From NCBI GenBank assembly GCA_014706295.1, contig JACSVZ010000002.1:14616494-14680493 (forward strand): DNA of 64,000 nt, given 5' to 3'. The DNA is from Lycocorax pyrrhopterus obiensis. Lineage: Eukaryota; Chordata; Aves; Passeriformes; Paradisaeidae. The position numbers and the translations under genes are program-made. Below, in pieces: positions 12,201-25,500 of this stretch; the first letter of the stretch is position 1; each line of letters begins with the position of its first letter. The notes under the pieces are model-generated. The model was not told the origin of the DNA and did no database searches. It saw only the letters and a program-made list of their open reading frames with translations.

Positions 12201-15200
12201 ATCATTTGTATCTTAGAAAGTAAGGCTCAGGAAGGGGAAAAAATTTTTGTGTCCACCCAAAAATCATCTATTCCATTCTTCATTTCCATAACCAGCCTCC
12301 TTGTCTGTAAGAGCTGTCAGCAGCCAGTGCTTCTGCACGTTTGTGTGGGCGTGCACCAGCACAGCCTCGATGGCCACGATAATCACTGTCCCTGGGGGTC
12401 ACGGCTGGCCAGAGGGCAGGGTCCTTTCTGCAGAAGGCTTGTGTCATTCTGTGTGAGCTGGGAAGAGGGGTGGGGGAAGAAGATTGCCCAGGAAGAGGAG
12501 ACGGATGTGGGTAAACACTGAACAAACCTGGAGAATGAAAATTAGCAGCCTCCTTTGCAGTTTCCTTGGCGCCGGCGCTTCCTGCTGGAGCGCAGCCTTT
12601 GGCAGGCACCGGGATAAGCAGTTTGTCAGACGCCTTGTCTTGGTGCTTTGGAGGAATGCCTGACTGTGGCTGGAGACAGCAATCAGATGCCATCAGCCAA
12701 ACCCACTTTCAGGCTTTTTTATGTCTCATATTTCCAACTGTTTGTCCTTGTTTCTCTCCTGGTGTATGGCTCACAGATCTGCCCTCGAAGCTGCCCACCA
12801 GGCGCTGCCTTTTCTCCGTCTGTTCCTTTAGACTTGGCCACTGCCCCGGGTTGTCTCTTGTCCTTCTGCTTTACCTTATTGTTCCTCTTGATACGGACAA
12901 CATTGATATAGTTGTCTGGTTTGGAGACTTCAGAAGAGTCAAAGGCATTGCAGGAGGGTACAGGGGCTTGCCCTGAAGGCATTTGTCTGCTTGCAGCACA
13001 GGCCAGAGCTCATCACAGGGCATCTTTTAGCTCTTTGGTAGCATAAAAGTGCACAGTTTGTCTCAAGTCAGGTCCTGACAGACACGGATCATCATAATCA
13101 TTAAACCAATCACCACAACTGCAATTAATTTGGACCTCTGTAAGCAGATGTGAGGTTTGGTGATACAATCTCAGTCCTAAAAATATAACATAAATGCGCT
13201 TCAATGCTCTGCATTGAAGATTCAGTTTTTAACAGAGCCAACACAGACATACCAGCTCCCTTTCACTGGGAATCTACATTTTCATTTCCCACCTCAGATT
13301 TAGCGGTACTAAAGTAATCCTACACCTCTGCATCAGGTAGGTGTAGGAAACAAGAATTATTTTTTGTGAGTAAAGGCACCAAAAAGATGGGTTAGATGAC
13401 ACACTGAGTCTAGCTATGTACTTATGTCCTTGCTGATGGTCTCAAAAAAACCTTCCCTCAGAGTAAGTCAAGTGATGATAAACATTATTTCTCAGGGATT
13501 TACTGCCTTCTTTCATTCCTTGTAAATCAGGGTGACAAGATAATTATATGGAACACTCTATAGAGAAGAAGTTGTAGATTCAGCAAAGATCCACAGAAAG
13601 AGGCAAGCAACAAGGCAAAGCAGTAAGGAAGATAACATGCACAAAAACTCTACTGAATACTGACATACCAGAAAACCAAATAATCTAATTGGACTTAGGA
13701 CCCACTTTGCATAAAATGCAGTGCTGAAATTGTAGCAAGAATAGGAGAAATGTTGCTGATACTTGGGCATCTGACACTGTTACCTGTGATGATCCCAGAG
13801 CAGACCTGAAAGAACTCTCAGCAGCAAGAACAATTTGGTTGAAGGTGTTGAATGTCTTCAGACACTGCCTTTTCTAACAGGACTGCTACATTTAACCTGG
13901 AAGTTTTGTGGAGACATCTCATAATCCATCCTTCTATAATGCATCCAGCTCTGCCAGATCTGCTGAACAAACAACTTTCAGTGATGAGATTATTCGTCTA
14001 AAAACACCATTAAAATTGCACTTGCTGGAGTATGGAAACCTGCCAAGGCTTTGTGCCTTTTTAGATACTGATTGTTTCAACAGAAAAAAATTATGGGGTA
14101 TATGGCCTCCCTTTCAGTTGCTATGGAGTTTTGTGGATATTGAGAAAATTTGCCTTTCACTTATGCTTGGTCTAATAGGCACTATAATGAAAATATTTGA
14201 TTGAATGAGGTGCAGAAGATAACCCAGCTGGTGACTTTCCATCTTGTCAGGAACATTAAGCCCGTTCCCTGAAATAAATCGCTAGTTCAGTTTCATACGT
14301 CTGCTGGGGCTAAGCACCCTGTTACTGTAGGATGGAAAAAGACAGATTCAGCAGCAACCACAGAAACCTGGCCCAAAATAATTTGGCAGAGATTAGGCCT
14401 TGGGTTGGCACAGTGCCTGGAAGCGAATTACATCCATGCCACTGGACTTAGTGGCCTTTCTCACATGGTCATTACTACATGCTCCTACAGTGACTTAGCA
14501 TCCACCTCCATTTACCTACTTATTTCCTCAAGTGTCTTCAAAATACCAGTACCATAGCTATCAGAAGATTTCTAGTGATGATGTGTTTGGTACCCAGTCT
14601 CATCTCTCTAACCTAGTTTGGCTTTTATGCCTCTCTTTGATAGTCATTTTGGATAAATTTTGCTGTTCTCTGTCCTTCCCACTACATTTCCTGGTACAAA
14701 TTTCTATCAGTTCACTGTGAACATGGTTTTTGGCCAGCTCTCAGGCTTGAGAAAGTTTCAGTGAAAGTACAGGAAAGGGAATTCTAGTGAGAAAAGTACA
14801 GAGATTAGGGGAAAAAATACCCAGAACAGAACTCTGGCTTTCTGCCAGGAGACTGACTTTGCCATGGCTGGCAATGGAGCTGCACTGTCTGATAGCATCT
14901 GTCACTCTGTGGGAAGAAAAGGATGGGCCGTCATCAAGGATGTGCAGCAGGCCTTCCTGGGTCACCATTCCCTGTGTAGGGAATATCACAAGGGATATCA
15001 GGACACTTCAAAGAGAGGAGCTGTCTCACCAGTCACAGCCAGCACTAAACTGGGTTGTTTTCGGTACTGGTGAAGCATCACAAGTACCTTTTTTCTGTTT
15101 CATCTTGAAGGCTTTTATTCAGGATATGGCAAATGGGATCACTGTGACCTCAGCTCAGCTCCATCTGCTGATAGAGATTTTATTTTTGGCCATAATGTCA

Positions 15201-18200
15201 CAATTGCTTTAAATAATTGAGACTGAAAACCTCCAGGATGATTCCTGCAATGGAAATCATAATGCTTCCTGTCGCATCCTGCTCTGGGAAAATGTGTAGA
15301 AGGAAGAGGAAAACCTGAGCTCAGCCTGCAGGTAGGGAAAGGCTGTGCGTGGACACTCAGCTGCTGTCTGCAGTGCAGGGCAGGTTCCTGAGCTGGCCAG
15401 GACCCCACTGTTTCTCGGGAGGCAGATTTGTCCTGGCACAGCAACTGCTCTCTGCTGTGGTGTGAGACACAGCAGTGTCAAGCTCCTGAGGGCATGTGCT
15501 CAGGGGAGAGAAAAGCAGCAAGAGGAGGCAGGGCAGCACAGAGGTGCAAAGTTTACAGGAACCAGATCAAGGATCTCTAAATTTGCCTCCTGCTTAACTT
15601 GGAATCAACACCTTACATTTTTGAAGGATAGATCTGACCACACATTTCTACTTCCTTAGGCTGAACACAAGCAAGCAAAAAATTATGACTGGCTGAAAAC
15701 AAATAAAACCCACACACATTGTGCCTTTTGGCTCTGATCCAGTGGGGTGTACACTCAGCAGTTTTTTCAAAGACTTGAGACATGTTTCTTAGCAAGAAAA
15801 TCTCTGAAATTGAAAATTCCCACATGACTGTCAGACTCCAGGAATGATGGGTTGGAGTTAAAAAACCTGATATTGCAAATCTTGCTGTGCACTGGAGGCA
15901 GCTGAGAACACCCAGCTGCAGGAACACAGAACCCTGTCAAATCTGGATTGTTTTCATTATTTGTGCTATGGACAAGGACTGCTACAGCCAATGTCTAACC
16001 CATCTCAGTCTGCACACAATATAACATGACTGCTGTTACACGTCGGTAATGGTGGCTCTCTGTGTCAGCTTATAGGCAGGTTTCTTGAAACACAGCTGGT
16101 TTTGGCTTTTGAACAACAGCCAGCACTCACTGAAAGCACTGTACAGAGTTTCTCAGTAGCTTAGGAGTTGCCTGTCCTTTTCCCAGTGCACGTTGCCCCT
16201 GCCACTGATGGCACAGCCACATGGGCACTATAACTAATTTTCAACAGGAAAAGACTGAAGGGTCGTGGGCATTAATTTCACATCCCACCCCTGGAAAATA
16301 CTTCTACCTAGTGAAGCTGGAAGTAATAGTTGTGAAGTCCATTGGCAAAGAGGGCTTCAGAGATGCTACCCAGATTAAACATTTCAGTAGAAGAAACCTC
16401 ACTCTGTAAAAGCCACTCATGCCCTAAGCAGCTTTTTCAGTGAGGAAATCCCACTGAAACTGATGGAGAGGAAAGAACAGCCTTGGTTAAGGCAAGGGAT
16501 ATATTTCATTGGCAGAAGTCCTAGATGTACTGAAATTACTTGCAGTTTTTGGTTTATTTCAACAGGATGGGACCGTGGCCACTTTTGATGGAGTGGAGAT
16601 GAATCATGTAATTATCACGTGTTTTAGTGCAGGAATTCAAAGCAAGGCATCCCTCCTGCCATGCATGTAATAAAGCATAGTCACTGTTCTACTGTTCCCA
16701 GCCTCTTTACAGCCACAAGTTAGGCAGAAATCAGCTGTTGTCTGACCTCACATATTAACTTTGATGCCCAAGTTGTATTACGTGACCAAAGAATTCAAAC
16801 TCATGAGCAATTATAAATTAACACGGACACAATTCCACACTAAGCAAATGGGGTATATGTCAGTCTACAAATATCATAATGTTAAATTTCAAAAATCCCA
16901 GGTGACTCTCCACAGTAACACATCTGGAAAGCTCAGTTTTTTCACTCCCTGGTGACAACTCACAGAGCTGAATCCCAGTCCTTGGTCTAGTCACTCTTCT
17001 TGAGCAGATGTCCTCACCTACCCCGTGCCTTTCTGAAGCCAGCAGGCCTCTGTACAAGAATCAGCAACTCTCTTCTCATCCTCAACAGCAGAACTGAGCC
17101 AAAGCAAGAAAGAATGAAAGAAAGAAGAGAAGAAAACACCTCATTTCTGATAATTCAAATAGGCTAGTCAAATATAGTGAGGAGGGGCCCTGCAGAAATG
17201 TATTTATAATACACAGAATGTCAAAAAAACCAAGTCAGTGACAGAGGGAGAATGACTTGAGCAAGTTAAGTGTCCAAATAATCCATCGGGCTTTGAGTTG
17301 GCAAGAATGCTACAGGACCAGATGTAGGCTGTGAATCAGCAGCTTTGGAATGCCAGCACAGAAAGAATGGCAAGAGTGATCCAAGGGGGGACAGAGGCAT
17401 GCAGAAACTGCTCCAAGACCATTTTAGCAAAGCACGTGTTTCTAACACATATATATGTCCCCATGACGGTAAAGTAATGGCTCAAACGCTTACTAGCTTA
17501 GTTCCTCAAAGCATTAATGGAGGTCAAAAAGACTTCCTGATGTCTTGAACAGATTAAATCTACTGCTGACCAGGCACTAAGGCAAAATTTAAAATTTACA
17601 ATTAAAAACATACTTTAGAAAGACCTATTTGCTGGAGGGTGGAAGTAAAATGCTGAATTACTGCTGCTTAATTTCCAAAATCTGCATTCCGTAGACTGAC
17701 TTCTGTTTTGGCTGGCACCAGAGCAGGCTGAAGAACAAATGGAGGAGGGCAATCCCATGCTCCTGGCAATGTGGTGTCAAGGGCAGGATTCCTTTCAGCG
17801 GGTGGGGATAAGAGACATGCTGAGGGCATTTGTTCCCAGCTAACTTTGGCTGTTGGCTAAATGTTCTTAGGATAGATGTGGGTCCGGCAGGAGGGCCTGG
17901 CGGGTATCCCCACCCTCACCCTGCCCACTGCTCTCTCGCCTTGGCCATGGGGGATGCAGGATTATTGCACTACTCAGACTTCAGTACTAAAGATCTTTTG
18001 CACTTTGTGAAAAGATACTTCACAGGTCAGTGAGAGTCCTTTACCGTTTTCTTTTTGGCAGTATCACTCATTTCTTTACCCCTGTGAGAGGTGAGCGATA
18101 CCAAAACACTTTTTGTCCTCTTTGGTCCATTTGAGCTCATAGTCCCTGTGCTCTTCTAGAGAAAAATCAGACTAGGTTCACTAGAGAAAGCAGATTATGT

Positions 18201-21200
18201 TTCTGTTTCTAGAAACAGGAAAAGCACATGATACTGCTGCAAGAATTATCTTTACTTTCTTGAATTAAGTCATACTTCGGGATATTTCACGGGGATTAAA
18301 ATATATCTATCTAACTTCAAACGTCTCTTACTGATTTTATGATTAATTTGTCTTTTCTTTCCGTTTTTATCTTGAATGGGGGAAAAGTAATTAATTTATA
18401 AAATTCTAACAATAGCTTTTTCTCCAACTTTCAACCCAGAAAAAAACTTTAAAATAATTTCTCTGTCAGCTGACTGACTGTGTGTATACCCTGGTCTGCT
18501 CAGCATACAAAGAGACTATTGTCAATAGGCAGAAAACACCTCAGCACTCCAAACAGAAATCACATGAGAGGACCTTCCTGATGCCCAGATGGGTCAGTTG
18601 GCAGGAGGAGGACTGATAGTGATGAGAAGCCTACTTTGCATGTGTTTACAATTACCACACAGGCTGCTTAGGATATTTTTATTTATTTATTCTTGTGACT
18701 CTGCTGTCATAGTCAAACATCTTTATGGCTTCCAGAATGTACCTGAAGACGCACTTTCCTTGAAATCCATTTCAGCATTACGAGGCAGGAATATTCCTGT
18801 CACCAAGGAAGCAGGAACTGTTTTCTTCTTTCAATTAGAAATTAGTTCTAGCTTTGACTAGTTCCCCAAAGTACTTTGATCTAGTCCAGAATAGCAATGC
18901 CGAGTTCTTTTCAGAGAGCAGGATAGCAACACTTGTTTTTCTATGCTAATGAATTCTCTGGATGTGATTTGGATGAAGACAGGACAAGGAAAAAGAAAAC
19001 AGACAAGAAAATAATATGAGAATTTCTAGTGTTCTGTTTCTCAGGCAAAACCATCCCATCCAAGACGCTAATGCACTGATCATGGGCTGTGGTCAGGAGA
19101 ACATTGTTTTCAGAGGACAATTGCAAAGCTCCATTCCTTAGACTGGAGCTGTGCTGTGCTCTGGGGCATATGGATAAATGACATTCCTTTCAGTCCCACT
19201 GTGCCCAAACTAAGACCTGAGGGAAATTTAGTAACAGTCTCTGTGGGCCCTCTGCACTCACTGCATTTGTAGCTGCAGCTGCCTGACTGAAGGGAGAAGC
19301 AGCAGAAGCCTTTTCCCCCCACTTCTAATGTATCTCAGACCTAACTTGAAAAGACCACAGGTAGGACAAGAAGTTTATGTCACTCTTGTGTTCAGGCTTC
19401 ACTCACTGCTGCCCAGGTTGCTGCCATGTGTGACAAAAGTGGCACTTTGGGTTCTGAGCACACCTCTGTGCTGAGAATTGGCCCATGGCTCCCTGCAGAA
19501 CACCAGGAAAATACCTGGCAGCAATGTGCTGCTGCCAATGGGAGAATTGACCCAAACTGTTTGTTAGAAGCATAAATTATGCCTCCCATTGTAAAGCACC
19601 TGGGCATTTAGAAATTTGGAAGGGGTTTTTTTGTTATTGTTTAAGCATGAAAGGAAACTCCTCAAACAACTGCCAATTTTTTGTTCCAGTTACTGAATGG
19701 TGAAACTAATCCTGGCCTTATAAAAACAAAAGCTGGCTCCTGTTCAACACCCCTCCTCTGATAAAAAACTTGAAATAATGTAAATAAAACTAAATAAATC
19801 AGAGTAAGAAATTACCGTGTATATTTCACATGAAGTGAACCTGCTATGCCTTCTAAATACTTACAGGCAGTATGTGATCTGCTTTTGATTCATCACTTGT
19901 TTAAGTAATACAGATATTTTGCTCTTCAAAGTAATAGGCAGAAAAGACAAAGTAAAACAAAATGCAAAAAACCCAACCAACTCTATGCCTAATGGTTTGT
20001 GTTTGCAGGTCAAATAAAGCAGAACTCTTTGCAACCCTTTCTGAAAAGTTTATGGGTTTGGATATTATCTCACCTAGCAGAAAATCACTGAGAAATGTTA
20101 AATTTAAGAAAGACTTCATCAGCAAAAGTGTGACAGCTCAACAAATAGATTAAAATAAGTTGATCTGCATCTTGAACTAGAGATCAGCAGTGTGGCTCTG
20201 TGTTTGATCCTTTGCCAGTTGTGCCACTGGGAATTTGTGTTTGCACTTGTAACCCAGGCAGAGAAATGGCATGCAAGGGAGAAAAGTGCTGGGAAGGCTC
20301 ATTAATGCCTTTGTAAATAGCAGTTCTTGCCTTGTAAAGCACTGGGAATGCTTTTTTCATGAAGATTGGGTGAAAACCCAAGCAGTCTCAACACTGATGG
20401 GCCCTGTATTGCTTTACAAACTTTATACAGGCATACAAGGGAAGAGGAAAATGCATCTGCAAAATATCTCAGTTGACCTGCAGCTAGACTTATGTTACTA
20501 ATTAACATTTTGTTTTTGAAAGGTCTCTTTACATGCATTTCTTTACATGCATCAAGGTAGCCACTAGCTAAAGTAAAAAGGCAACACTTGGTTTTGCTGG
20601 TACAAAGCAGAGTGGATGCAGAGCACACAGAATGACTGTGAGTTTGGCTGATTCTTCCTATTCTTTCTGTTACATTCCCAGCCTGAATTGCAATATCAGA
20701 GATGACAATGGTAATTTTGCCTTGAGAAGCTAAAAGAGTAAAGAAAACAAAACAGTTTGTACGTTCCAAATGGAATGAAAAGATTTCCTTCACTGACTCA
20801 CGGTAGTTTGTGCAGAATTGCTCATGGTAGACTGTCAGACACCTGGCAATCAGCATATTGCCAAAACAGTATGATACAGTCAGTTGTACAGACATGATGT
20901 TTGTGACTTGAAATTATATAGCTTGCTAGAGCAAATGTTTCAAGTTTTGTCAATGATACATTTGTTCTTCTGACAAAATAATTAAGCATTCTGTCAAAAA
21001 GGGATATTTTATTGTGGCAACCTCAGAAATAACAAAACATCTATGACACACATCCATCGCATTCATTTGCACTGTTGGAAGGCAAATCATCTGATTGATC
21101 ATCTCTGTGACATGAAAATCCACTAACATTATTTGAAAATATAAGTTAGTGTAATGCAGTCAAAGAGTTTGAATTTTGGCAGTGTGTCATCATATGCACG

Positions 21201-22421
21201 TAATGTTAAGAGATGATAAGAGATGATACTTATTAATCAATCATCAATTTGACTCATCTAAAAACACCATATGCCAAAGCAGAAAAAAATCAAAAGGAAA
21301 TCCATCCAATCAAAATAATTCTTTTATATTTTGATTTCAGTAAATAAAACTTCCATAGTCTTATTCATCAACTTTCTTTGATTCTTTAGGGAATCAAAAG
21401 CATTGCTGCAGGGTTAAAACTGAACCAAAAAAAAATTCATGGAGATGGTTTGAATGAGGACTATTGCATTTAGATGAATCAGACTGTGAGCACTTGCTTA
21501 AGTATTGAATTAGAATACTAAACAATTTCCTATCTTCAAATCCTACATCTTGAATGATGTGGAATTCATTATTTTCACTTGTAACTCAGCAGTGAAAACA
21601 TCCTCTTACTGGGAAAAATGAACTTGAAAATACTGCAGAAATTTAAAAAATGTTGATACTGCTGTTCTATTTAAATTTCATTTTGATTGCACATGCTGAG
21701 AATTTTATGGTTTGGTTCTAAATTATTGAAATACTGTAAATTATAGTAAGGACCATTTTATAAGGTCATTTTTATGAGAATGAACTGTGTATTTAAAGAC
21801 AAAGAAAAGAGCAAAAATATCCTCTAACATAACATGTAGTAGCTTATTTTTCATGCAATTTTTTCTTTATTATCCCTTCCAAAAAAGCTGATCACTTTGA
21901 TAAACACATAAAACAATATATAAATTAAAAGGGAGAGTGCATGCTGTGCTCTGCCAGTGGAGTGTCTGATATTGATCATTGCAAAGTGTCAATTAAATAC
22001 TTATAATACACTGGCAGATCAATTTTTTTAACGCTGTGTGGGTAGATAACTTTACTACACTATGGTGTCCTTAGGGTTTGTTTCCACTCAATCTGACATG
22101 CATTCATGGATATTGATGTTTCTGTTCCCACCTGGTGGGGAAAGCACAGAGTGGCCCACTACTGGCAGGCTGCTTAGCCAATCTTTAAAGGATTCCCTTT
22201 TGAATCTGTTTGCTCCTTACTTTTCTTTCAAATGTACCACAGGCACCTGTCGAATTTGTCTCTTTGACATAAAAGATTTCTTTAAAATACTTAAACATCT
22301 AGTTTCAGTTGGGCTTTCTTTTAGTAGAGAAAATGCTATAATAGGGTGGGCAAAGCAATTGAGAACTCAGGCACAGGGAAGAGGGGCTGTAAGTATATGA
22401 ATGCCAGAAGTGCAGTTATCC
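9204..22421. other. Intergenic DNA, no gene recognised
   Basis: AT-rich non-coding sequence. Open frames are scattered. The longest, 20,302-20,895 minus (197 codons), has no recognisable domain. A GC-richer patch at 12,340-12,870 is open on both strands but shows no protein family signature. A GA-rich low-complexity run lies at 17,102-17,137. The hairpin at 10,651-10,729 is listed separately. Confidence 0.5.
10651..10729. other. Nested inverted repeat, hairpin candidate
   Basis: A perfect 12-bp inverted repeat, TCTTCAGTGGGT (10,671-10,682) and ACCCACTGAAGA (10,692-10,703), closes a 9-nt loop. Outer arms add TAAGAAGG (10,661-10,668) against CCTTTTA (10,714-10,720) and AAGGG (10,651-10,655) against CCCTT (10,725-10,729), all correctly nested. 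The span of 79 nt is the size of a pre-miRNA, but a 2-by-10 asymmetric internal loop makes a canonical one doubtful. It could also be the relic of a small inverted-repeat transposon. Confidence 0.4.
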
Positions 22422-22500
22422 TGGAATCATGGAATAGCTGAGGCTGGAAGTGAGCTCTGGAGAGGATCTAGTCCTGCCCCCTGCGAATGCCTTTCACTAT
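22422..22500 (-). mobile_element. CR1 3'-end fragment, antisense
   Basis: GGAATCATGGAATAGCTGAG, then GCTGGAAGTGAGCTCTGGAG and a diverged ATCTAGTCCTGCCCCC block, match the reverse complement of a CR1 3' end (normally AGAATCATAGAAT, a GGTTGGAA block, and a YAGTCCAACC block). Heavily truncated and diverged. The right limit is approximate. Confidence 0.75.
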
Positions 22501-25500
22501 GCACACTAATACCATTTGGTAGCTTCTCTCTGCTCATAACTCATGTCAGAGTCTAATCAGCCCTTTCAGAGGGCTAATGGCAGAGCTCTCAGACAGTACT
22601 TCAGCACAACGTTTGAATCAATAATGTTTTAATGGATTCTATTTGATCTTTGCAAGATACAGAGAACCAATCCAATTCTACATCATTTGAATGCTTTCCT
22701 TCAAGTGAGTGCCAAATACAGCCTCTGCTTTGGAAAAAGCTGCTCTAAAGAGTGTACCAAATGTGTGCAGCCCATCTGAGACTCTCATGCGATTAGAAAT
22801 GTTGGTCTGAGGCTGATGCATTGCTGTTATCAATATATTGCATATTGCTGCGTATCTTATTGCAGTTTTCTGAAACTCTACTTAAGGTGGATACAAATTT
22901 AAATTTAAGAGTTCTGTGAGTAAATTTAAGCATCTGACTAAAATTCCCCCACTTAGGAGTCCAGCTCAGTCTTCATTCTATCTAAGCTTTACGCATCTAG
23001 GACTTGGCTGCCCAAAGCTAAGTTAGTTTACTTGGGCTCTTTTACAGTCAATTGAAGGTACCTGGGCCTCTCCAGAGGATAATTTATCTGACCTACCTTA
23101 CAATGAGACAGATCACCTTCTGGGCTATTTAAATTTGTTCATAGACTACAAGAGGAGACCAGGAACACTGGACTATGTGCTAGGTTATATGTGCTTCTAA
23201 CACATTAGGTGAAATCTGCTCTAGGTTTTAACTGTTCTTGTTGTTTAACACTCTAGGAAGCCTCCTGCCCCAGGCAAGGTCAAAAAAAATGAACAAAACA
23301 CCTCTCTGGCACACAGAACTTCAGGTTTCCTCTGTCAAAATGCTGAAGAGACTCTCCTGGACACCAACCAGACTACAGAACATGAATACCAAGGCTCCTA
23401 TATACTATGGTATATGATGTTTCCTTAGACAATCTGTTTTCCCTTGCTATTTCTTTTTTTTTTAAAGTTATTAGCAGAAGAACAGTGTTTCCACAGATAA
23501 AAGATTACTATTTTGGCTGTTTTTTTCTTTGCAGGAGCAAAGTAATCTCAAAAAATTAATAATCAATTAACCAGTTGACAGCAACCTTAAAGTCTATATG
23601 ATTTTGCTTCTTTTAATGTTCAACCTTGAGGAGAGATCAAAGCAATAAATATTGGTAATCTCATGGGAAGCTCATCTGAAGCAAACCAAACCTTTGCTCC
23701 TTTTTCAGTGTTCTCATTAAGTTACATAAATATCCTTGCTAGCAACGCAGTAAATTCTGTTGGCCATGTAAAAAAAGGAACAGAATTCAGCTTATTACCT
23801 AATACATAATTACCCTGTCTAGCAGGAATAAAAAATAAAGAAAAATTACTTTTGTCACTTGTGTGTGCAGATAAAATCCTTACAGAACAAAGAAATGGAT
23901 TTGCTAAGTAAAAACCTGTCAGGGTCATATAATTTTTTTCTCAGAGCAGAAATGCTGTTTAAAGTAAAAATCTTCTACGCATCAGAACACACTGGTGTGA
24001 GCACTGTGCTGTACTTTCATTAATACATATGAGATTTTCTGAAAGGGTTTCCTCTACAATCTTGTATATCTCATAAAACCTTCAGTGATCTTAATGAAGG
24101 TTTATATTGCATTGGATTTTTTAGTTAATTCTAACATGATGTGACCAACATGCCAGTACTTGTCTTTTTTTTTAAAGACCGAGTCATGCTGTTGAGCTGA
24201 GAAGTACAAGAAAGGGAATGCTTGTCTCTAGGGGAAAGAGCTGTGCCACTACCTACATCTAGATACAAAGAGGAGAAAGGAAAAATGTACTTTGCACCCG
24301 CAGCAAAAACCAGCTCTTGTGACATGTTCAAGGCCCACAAAATGCTCAGTAGGGATTTCCTGAGAAATCTTTAACTTGGCCAAGAAGAAGAAGACCTAGG
24401 CAGGTCAGAGGCACAACCAACAGCCTTCCAAGCTTACAAGCACTGCTCGTTATTCTCTGGGTTCAGGTCTTAGTACAGTCTAGAACATAGGAATGGAGGA
24501 TTGAAAAAGACTACTTAGGTCACTGAACGATGTCCCAGGCAATCCAAGAACCACTGCAACAGGTATTTAGTCTTAAAAGATCCATACAACTCCTCCATGA
24601 ACAGCCCCATACCTCAGCTTGAACACTATTCCTGATTCCCTGTGGGCCTGAGACACAAAGAAAAAGGAGTAAAGCTGTATGTCTGAGGTACCCTGAGAAG
24701 AAAGCAGGTGTGGTCATTTCCCACCACCCTTACAGCAGTAAGAATTGGAAGTAAATTGACCAAAAGATCCTAAGAAGCTCCAAGAGCTCCTAACACCAGA
24801 AACAAGAGCAGTGCCTCTCACTGAGCACTAAGCCCAGCACTCATTGGACTACCAGAGCTAAGAACAGAAGTCCTGTAATGGGAGGCTAAAGCATTGCAAA
24901 CACACAGAATCTCCTCTTTAACAGGCATTTGGGTACCAGCCCTACCAATAAATTGGATACAAGCAAGCAGTTATCTCAAGCTTTAATTCCAACTCCACAG
25001 TCATTCTTATCTTGTGTTGTGATCCCCATCCATAAACTTATCAGCCTCCATCTTAAAACACTGAGTTTCTTATAACAATGTACCATTGTTGGCTACCTTT
25101 TCCCAGGGAAAACTAGCCTTGGGGAGCACAACAGGAATGTGATGCATTTGTTTTCTATTTAAACAGTACGAACTTCTGTGTTAATCCTTACATCCTTCTG
25201 CTAAATATTATACATACTATAAGATAATAGTAACCAGGGCTGTTTTCTGTAGACTAGGCTGTACCTTCCAGTAATGGAAGTAGGGCTGATGTACCTGTAA
25301 TCAGTGTGATCTGTAATCCTTTCACAGAAAGACAGATGCTCCAGATAATCAATTCATGCATGAAACACTGACACAATTGAATTCACAAGTCCTAGATTAA
25401 ATTCAAAACACATACAAGCATAATTTTTTTCAAGCCATTCTATGTACCCACCTATGCCACTGTGACCCTTGAGATGATGATAATGTTCAAGAGAGAGGAT

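Noticed and set aside
12280..12976. Overlapping frames of about 137 codons on both strands
   Set aside because: Both strands being open in the same GC-richer patch points to composition. No domain or splice support.
13319..13347. 9-bp perfect inverted repeat (CCTACACCT / AGGTGTAGG) with 11-nt loop
   Set aside because: Several repeats of this size are expected by chance in 64 kb.
21950..22018. 10-bp inverted repeat (TCTGCCAGTG / CACTGGCAGA) with 49-nt spacer
   Set aside because: Expected a few times by chance with this spacer, and no outer pairing supports it.
24485..24560. Possible antisense CR1 tail
   Set aside because: Only weak similarity to the CR1 end blocks and no continuous order, so it was left as unclassified.
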